Source of the DNA: CAYLLT01 sp964591605
Lineage (GTDB): Bacteria; Planctomycetota; Phycisphaerae; UBA1845; PWPN01
Assembly: GCA_964591605.1 (NCBI GenBank)
Contig: CAZQEN010000247.1
Location: 1 to 11,757, forward strand
Reading direction: 5' to 3'
DNA: 11,757 bases
The translations under genes were made by a program, and so were the position numbers. The notes beneath the pieces are model-generated. The model saw only the letters and a program-made list of their open reading frames with translations, had not been told where the DNA came from and did not search any database. Of this stretch, positions 7,549-11,757 are shown in pieces. The first letter of the stretch is position 1, and each line of letters opens with the position of its first letter.

Positions 7549-7573
7549 ACTGCGGGGCCCGGTGCTTGCGGTG

Positions 7574-8623
7574 TCACCGAGCCTGCTGGAGACCCTGGCC
7601 GCACTCCACAATCGGGGGATCGCCGTATCGTGAGACGTACTCGGCGTCGAGATAGACTGCGAAGGTCGTGACGTGCCGGATGCCACGCCGTGCATACGTG
7701 TTGAGGTCCGCCGCGAGCACCTTCGGATCGAACGGCACCTTCACCGCGGGCCTCTTCCACTTGGAGAAGAGAGAGGCGTCAAGCCAGTACTCCAGCGCTT
7801 GGGCGTTGGACCGGTCGAAAACCTCCAGGTTCGCGTCGAGCATTGCGAACTGCTGCCGGGTCTCCGCGTCGGCAGCCCGCTCGAACGGCATATCGTATCG
7901 CCGGTGGATCGGCGCGTATTCGAGGAAGATGCCCGGCTTCGGCTTGACCTGCCGAGGCGGCACAAGGGTGTTGTCATAGGCCAGATGCGCGATCTGCGCC
8001 CTGGGATCAACGGTGCGAACCGCGTCAAGTATCCGGTTGGCCACGAGCAAGGATTGGTCGCTGTCGCTCAGCGCCGCGCAGTGCCGGCAATGACACCAGG
8101 GGCACCCGTCATCGCCCCAGTAGAAGTACCGGCCCGTTGTCGGTCTCAGCGTTCGGGCGAGATCGACGGCGTTGCTGGCCACAATCTGCATCGCCCGCTC
8201 GGAGTGGACACACAGGTTCCACTCGCGAACTCGAACCCCCTTGTCGTCCATGCGAAAAAGCTCGGGACTTCCATCGAACAGACGGCGCGGCAGGAGGTCC
8301 TGCATCGCATGGAGTTCGTACTCAACGGCCAGCCCCAGCCGCCGGCATGTCCCCAGGAACTTCTGCCCGCTGTCCGACTGGACGTACTTGGCCAACAGCC
8401 GGGGCGACTTCGGCGCGTGAAGACCAATCGTGGTCAGTCCCGCCGATTTTGCCCGCTCGGGCCAGTCGGTGAGCGTGAGGTCCTCGGGCGTGATGACAAC
8501 CCCACGGGTCCGGAAGAACGGCTCATCGGCGGTCCTCGTGCAGGCCGCGAGTGTCGCGTTGCCGAGCAGCAGGCCGCTTGTTGCAGAAGCAAGGATCTGT
8601 CGGCGTGAGAGCGGAACGTCCAT
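7574..8623 (-). CDS. Tat-exported DUF4838-like lipoprotein
   Basis: 349 residues from an ATG whose upstream AGG is a weak ribosome site; no other start suits the signal. The N-terminus holds SRRQIL (residues 6-11), a twin-arginine motif, then a hydrophobic stretch ending LAAC, a clean lipobox with Cys28, so the protein should be exported folded and lipid-anchored. The core has YFYWGDDG at 167-173, followed by a CPWCHC and C cluster to 182, then SDSDQSLLVANRIL and LEYAPIHRRYDMPF (234-247). This arrangement is what I know from DUF4838 proteins, a TIM-barrel-type family related to glycoside hydrolases and often found near polysaccharide-use genes. The four clustered cysteines could bind a metal. 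Catalytic activity is not established for the family, so the substrate is unknown, though a carbohydrate is a fair guess. It lies 305 bases downstream of the cytolysin-like gene on the same strand, beyond that gene's terminator, so it is probably transcribed separately. No convincing promoter was found before it. Confidence 0.8.
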   Translation of the reverse strand: MDVPLSRRQILASATSGLLLGNATLAACTRTADEPFFRTRGVVITPEDLTLTDWPERAKSAGLTTIGLHAPKSPRLLAKYVQSDSGQKFLGTCRRLGLAVEYELHAMQDLLPRRLFDGSPELFRMDDKGVRVREWNLCVHSERAMQIVASNAVDLARTLRPTTGRYFYWGDDGCPWCHCRHCAALSDSDQSLLVANRILDAVRTVDPRAQIAHLAYDNTLVPPRQVKPKPGIFLEYAPIHRRYDMPFERAADAETRQQFAMLDANLEVFDRSNAQALEYWLDASLFSKWKRPAVKVPFDPKVLAADLNTYARRGIRHVTTFAVYLDAEYVSRYGDPPIVECGQGLQQAR

Positions 8624-8853
8624 GCGGAAAGCCTACTTCGCCCTTGCCGAGAACACCACATCCAGTGTGGATCTTCACGCTGTCTTACAGCATATCGAGA
8701 CGGCGCGGACGTGAGGGGCTTCTTCCAGAATAGCGTCGGCTGCGGGTTCAGGAGAATCTGACCACATTTTGACGGTTCGGCAAAGGGTTCGCCATCAGCA
8801 CCCCCAGAGGGCTTGCACCTCCAAATCAAAGGTCATGTCTGGCACACCAATCG
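8624..8853. other. intergenic space before the DUF4838 gene, nothing recognised
   Basis: 230 bases between the DUF4838 start and the terminator of the cytolysin-like gene. It should hold the promoter of the - strand DUF4838 gene, but no good pair of hexamers stands out. A short stem CCACA-TCCAG-TGTGG lies at 8656-8670. Open frames here have no coding character. Confidence 0.3.
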
Positions 8854-8882
8854 AAAACCCGCTTGGCGATACGCCAAGCGGG
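8854..8882 (-). terminator. rho-independent terminator of the cytolysin-like gene
   Basis: Read on the - strand, CCCGCTTGGCG and CGCCAAGCGGG form a perfect 11-base inverted repeat around a three-base loop and run directly into TTTT. It starts 46 bases after the stop codon at 8928-8930. Stem plus T run is the textbook form. Confidence 0.85.
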
Positions 8883-8927
8883 ATGATTTGCTCATGGCTG
8901 TGTTTCGCCCTTAGGCCATCCGATGGG

Positions 8928-11081
8928 CTACTCGGCTTCTTGCACCCAAACGCGCCACGAGCCACTAGACTGTAACTTCTGGCCGGGTGGGTCGTTACCG
9001 GTATCAGTGTCGACCTGCACGGCAACGTTGCGCAGAAATCCCCAGGCGGTCGTTGCCTGAACCAATTGGTCATGGACGTCACCGCGAATCCAAATGTCCA
9101 TCGGCGGTGCGGACCACGATTCTGTCTGCTCCTCATTACCGGTGGGTGGGAGGAAACTACGGATCGCCGATCCTGGGGGTACGCTATAGATCAGCGCGTC
9201 CTTTTCAGTTTGGATAATCGTATCGCCAAATGTTTGATCGCCGTTACCTTCTATTGCCTGCCATAGGAGTTTCATCCGAAGCTCTCGCCGGTCAGGTGAG
9301 ACGTACAGGGTTTGAGTGTCCAGACGGCACAGTGTCCAGTCATTTGAAGCGATCTCATCGTCGCCACGTACAGTTCGTGCATTAGATCCGCTTGTCCATA
9401 GTGCATTTTCGATTGACACTGGAGTCAAACCCCAGGCGCGCCCGGGAATCCTGCCAGAAAACTCAGCGGTCTCAAAGACCTGCATGGGCGAATTGTCACT
9501 CGCGTACGCCAGTTCAAAGGAGATAGGGAGACCACCTTCCGTGTCGTTGATGAAGTCGGCAGACATGATTGCCTGGATTGTCTGGGCAAATGCTTCCGGA
9601 CTGCCGCTGAAGAATCCGCTCACACCTTCCGGGAACTTGCCTCCGATAAGGATCATTTTGCCCTCGACTGAGTTCCATACCTTTCGAGTCTTGGCGTCAA
9701 GGCTTGCAGAGAACCCTCCGCCAACCCAACTCGTGGTTGCGTCCATGGCAGCATCCAGTTCCTTGCTCGACGCTTCTGCACTCAGGCTCACGAGAATACG
9801 ACGGCCGTAGTCGACCTTCCGTACATAAACGATTTCGCCGTTTCGTTCAGCACCATCTGCCAAAACCTTGGCGAGTCCGGCGTTTTCACGAAGAAGTCTG
9901 TTGGGAAGAATTCCCTGAACATCAGGAATATCCATCACGGCCGAGTAAAACGTCTGATCCAGCGACATGACAGCCACGCTGCGCGATTTTTTTTCAATTA
10001 GGCTCAGGCCCGCTTTGAGCGAACTGCCCCAACCATGGGCCGAAAGCCCGATGCTCAGGAGCGCGTCGTCGACGCTCGAGCTGACCTTGAAGTCTGCCAC
10101 AAGACGCGTACCACCGGCCCCGACCGCCTCGAAAACACCGGCTGCCCCGCGAAGAAAATCGGAAAATGTGCCATCGTGATCTAAAACCAGCGCTTGCGGC
10201 ATCGGCTGAACATCGCGAATGAGTGTGAAACTGGTCCTGACCGGAGGACGACCGTCGAGGCGCGGTAGCTGATTCAATCGTTGAGCACGGACTTCCTCGG
10301 CCCACAGGAGCGAGCCAGGATAGACCTTGCCCACCGTATTATCCATGAAGACCTGCCTTTCCAGTACGGCCGAGCGACGCTGCTCCTGTTCGGTGAATTC
10401 CTGGATGCGGTCACCAAGCACACTGGGTTCTTCTTTTGTAGTGGCCGGCCCGGTTGGCTCAACTCCGAGCGTGCCGTCGAATACTCTATCCGGTTGCGCG
10501 GCCTCTACCGCATCGAGGAACCGAGCAAAGTCTCCACAATCCTTCGGGCATGAAGCGGCATCCTCCGATTCGCCGCACACACCGTCTCCGCATCCATCGC
10601 TTGACGGTTCCTTGAGAACAAGGACCAGTACATCGTCCTTTGCGGAACTTGCTCCGTTGCCGACGGTGACCTCGAAGGTCAAGGACGTGTCGTTGTCGAC
10701 CATCGGAGACAAGAAACTGGGGTTAGCGCCTGCGGAACCGCTGAGTGTTACGGTCGGTCCTGCAGTCTGCTTCCAGGTGAACGTCAGTGCGGCATTGTTC
10801 GGATCGCTCGAAGTACTCGCATCTAAGATCACGAGTTCACCCCCATAGACCTTCTGATCCGCACCGGCATCGGCCGAAGGAGAGGGAGGCGGGGGCGGCG
10901 TCGGGGGAGGAGGCGTTGGCGGAGGGGGTGGCGGGGGAGGCGGATCGATAGGATCAACAATTTCCGGATTTGGTCCGATCTTGACCGGGCCGACATCCAC
11001 ATTGACGTCCGTCGGGCACCCTTGGCCCATGAGAAAAGCGACGCTGATCGCCACGAAGAGGCTTGCTATCCCACGTTTCAT
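8928..11081 (-). CDS. cholesterol-dependent cytolysin-like pore-forming lipoprotein
   Basis: 717 residues. ATG 11081 has AGGAGG seven bases upstream, which fixes the start. In order: signal with lipobox-like ending GQGC (Cys22, imperfect); a polyproline stalk (47-67); a PKD-like domain (about 69-157); and a Cys-rich motif CGDGVC...CPKDC (164-182). The pore-forming part of the cholesterol-dependent cytolysins covers about 230-545. Matches by eye to perfringolysin and intermedilysin, from memory: VYPGSLLWAEE (253-263); DQTFYSAVMDIP (375-386) against KQIFYTVSADLP; VDYGRRILVSLSAEASSKEL (423-442) against VAYGR...TSK; MILIGG (476-481); GLPISF (517-522). The two segments that become membrane hairpins correspond to about 332-365 and 446-475. 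The last 170 residues do not match domain 4: the undecapeptide ECTGLAWEWWR is absent and no Thr-Leu pair can be placed. The target lipid is therefore probably not cholesterol. Single-gene unit with its own terminator. GC is lower than in the left half (52-55% in two 60-base lines against 77%). Attack on predators, prey or competitors is possible but not shown. Confidence 0.85.
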   Translation of the reverse strand: MKRGIASLFVAISVAFLMGQGCPTDVNVDVGPVKIGPNPEIVDPIDPPPPPPPPPTPPPPTPPPPPSPSADAGADQKVYGGELVILDASTSSDPNNAALTFTWKQTAGPTVTLSGSAGANPSFLSPMVDNDTSLTFEVTVGNGASSAKDDVLVLVLKEPSSDGCGDGVCGESEDAASCPKDCGDFARFLDAVEAAQPDRVFDGTLGVEPTGPATTKEEPSVLGDRIQEFTEQEQRRSAVLERQVFMDNTVGKVYPGSLLWAEEVRAQRLNQLPRLDGRPPVRTSFTLIRDVQPMPQALVLDHDGTFSDFLRGAAGVFEAVGAGGTRLVADFKVSSSVDDALLSIGLSAHGWGSSLKAGLSLIEKKSRSVAVMSLDQTFYSAVMDIPDVQGILPNRLLRENAGLAKVLADGAERNGEIVYVRKVDYGRRILVSLSAEASSKELDAAMDATTSWVGGGFSASLDAKTRKVWNSVEGKMILIGGKFPEGVSGFFSGSPEAFAQTIQAIMSADFINDTEGGLPISFELAYASDNSPMQVFETAEFSGRIPGRAWGLTPVSIENALWTSGSNARTVRGDDEIASNDWTLCRLDTQTLYVSPDRRELRMKLLWQAIEGNGDQTFGDTIIQTEKDALIYSVPPGSAIRSFLPPTGNEEQTESWSAPPMDIWIRGDVHDQLVQATTAWGFLRNVAVQVDTDTGNDPPGQKLQSSGSWRVWVQEAE
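10884..10937. repeat. low-complexity proline-codon tract, G-rich on + strand
   Basis: This stretch encodes the polyproline stalk of the cytolysin-like protein on the - strand. On the + strand it has five runs of three to five G (10884-10886, 10891-10895, 10903-10907, 10924-10928, 10933-10937), so the template strand could fold into a G-quadruplex. Such tracts also expand and shrink easily, so stalk length may vary between strains. Confidence 0.7.
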
Positions 11082-11088
11082 GTCAGGT

Positions 11089-11094
11089 CCTCCT
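11089..11094 (-). promoter_or_regulatory. ribosome binding site of the cytolysin-like gene
   Basis: A full AGGAGG on the - strand, seven bases before the ATG at 11079-11081. It is the strongest Shine-Dalgarno sequence in the window. It rules out the longer in-frame start at 11225, which would place 48 residues before the signal peptide. Confidence 0.85.
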
Positions 11095-11520
11095 GGAATG
11101 GGTTCTGTGTCCACGGCCACAGTGGGTCTTCGGTGCTGGATCAGAGTTCTGACACGCGGGGCGGATTTGCTGATCACAAAGGGGACGGAGCCAACGGTGT
11201 GATCCGAGATAATGCAGGCAGCCAACTATGGAGGAACCCCTTGGGAGCGGGTCCTTGTCGGCGGACCACGACTTCCCAGAGATCGTGAGAAAAGGAAGTT
11301 CACACCGGGCCAGGAGAATCAGCCCAAGCCTCTTGCCTCTGCGCTGATGCACGCGAACTGCCCGTTCACGGCAGCGTGCGAGGCACCGTGTCTCCGCATC
11401 CCTCGAATCAGTTGCGGTATCTGAGCTGGCCCGTCGAATGACGGGGCATCATGGAAACTCTTAACTTCGGTGGGGGCAGGTGTTATGGCTCGTCCGATTC
11501 AAACGGCAACGCTGGTCGGT
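11095..11520. other. region upstream of the cytolysin-like gene, no gene seen
   Basis: No open frame here has coding character. It should hold the promoter of the - strand cytolysin-like gene. The best I find is CATTAT (four of six to the -10 consensus, near 11211-11216 read on the - strand) with only a poor -35, so I do not call it. Nothing else is recognised. Confidence 0.3.
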
Positions 11521-11613
11521 CAGGAATCACCACGAAAGTGGCAGCGAAAAGGCGCAGGAATCACAAGGGAATCCTTTTTTTGCGACTCTTGTGTCTCTTC
11601 GTGGCAATTCCTG
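11521..11613. repeat. 93-nt imperfect palindrome, probable interspersed repeat
   Basis: The ends are inverted copies: CAGGAATCACCACGAA (11521-11536) and the reverse complement of 11598-11613 agree at 14 of 16 bases. Inside, CACAAG (11562-11567) pairs with CTTGTG (11588-11593), and a run of seven T lies at 11575-11581. The arms carry the CCACGAA-GAGACACAAG type of sequence that I remember as common in intergenic repeats of planctomycetes and verrucomicrobia; that part is memory, not a search. No transposase or flanking duplication was seen. Confidence 0.6.
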
Positions 11614-11757
11614 GCGGCGCTGCAGTTTTTCTGACGAGCCGTACCTGCGCCGCACGGATCGCGGGGGACGGGAACTCGCAGAGTGAACCGGGCTCAGCTC
11701 CGCGCCAGGATCGGCGAGTTGGGGGAGGCGTAGCGGGTTTTGACCATCTGTTTGGCG
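11614..11757. other. right edge, nothing recognised
   Basis: GC-rich tail after the palindrome. No start codon with a ribosome site, no hairpin and no known motif was found. Confidence 0.25.

Noticed and set aside
8928..11081. Cholesterol-binding cytolysin of the classical type
   Set aside because: The undecapeptide and the Thr-Leu pair of domain 4 are absent, so a cytolysin-like protein with a different receptor is the safer call.
11485..11634. 49-codon open frame starting with ATG in the right-hand gap
   Set aside because: It runs through the imperfect palindrome, has no good ribosome site and no domain; it is probably a by-product of the repeat.
1..11757. tRNA, rRNA, CRISPR array, insertion sequence or attachment site
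   Set aside because: No T-loop motif with a matching acceptor stem, no regularly spaced repeats, and no transposase or integrase similarity were seen on either strand.

Overview
The window looks like a piece of a high-GC planctomycete-type chromosome (Planctomycetota or a close relative). This rests on the mix of very GC-rich secreted proteins, an SUMF1-like lipoprotein, a DUF4838 protein with a twin-arginine lipoprotein signal, and Cys-rich and PKD-like surface modules. No ribosomal or housekeeping marker is present, so the phylum is an inference. Every gene recognised appears to encode an exported, lipid-anchored or membrane protein.

Left part (about 326-4036, + strand): a good sigma70-like promoter drives two genes separated by 30 bases. 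The first is a complete HtrA/DegP-type serine protease with an intact His-Asp-Ser triad and two PDZ domains. The second is a 727-residue exported protein that reads as two degenerate trypsin-like folds in tandem, both without the catalytic residues, followed by two PDZ domains. The pair looks like an active envelope protease and a pseudoprotease partner.

Middle part (about 4407-7022, + strand): after a GC-rich, hairpin-rich gap, a second promoter (TTGACA-16-TAGAGT) starts an operon that ends at a perfect 14-bp stem terminator. It holds a lipoprotein gene split by an in-frame TAA (4667-5209, then 5210-5707, same frame) and a lipoprotein with an SUMF1/FGE-sulfatase fold and an unusual Cys-rich insertion.

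Right part (7192-11081, - strand): a fragment with the C-terminal signature of RDD membrane proteins, a Tat-exported DUF4838 lipoprotein, and a 717-residue protein that is the highlight of the window. This last protein has a lipoprotein-like signal, a polyproline stalk, a PKD-like domain and a Cys-rich motif. It continues into a clear homologue of the pore-forming part (domains 1-3) of cholesterol-dependent cytolysins, but its C-terminal domain does not resemble the cholesterol-binding domain 4 and lacks the undecapeptide. It has a strong RBS, its own terminator and a visibly lower GC content than the left half. The last 670 bases hold no convincing gene, only a 93-nt imperfect palindrome that looks like an interspersed repeat.
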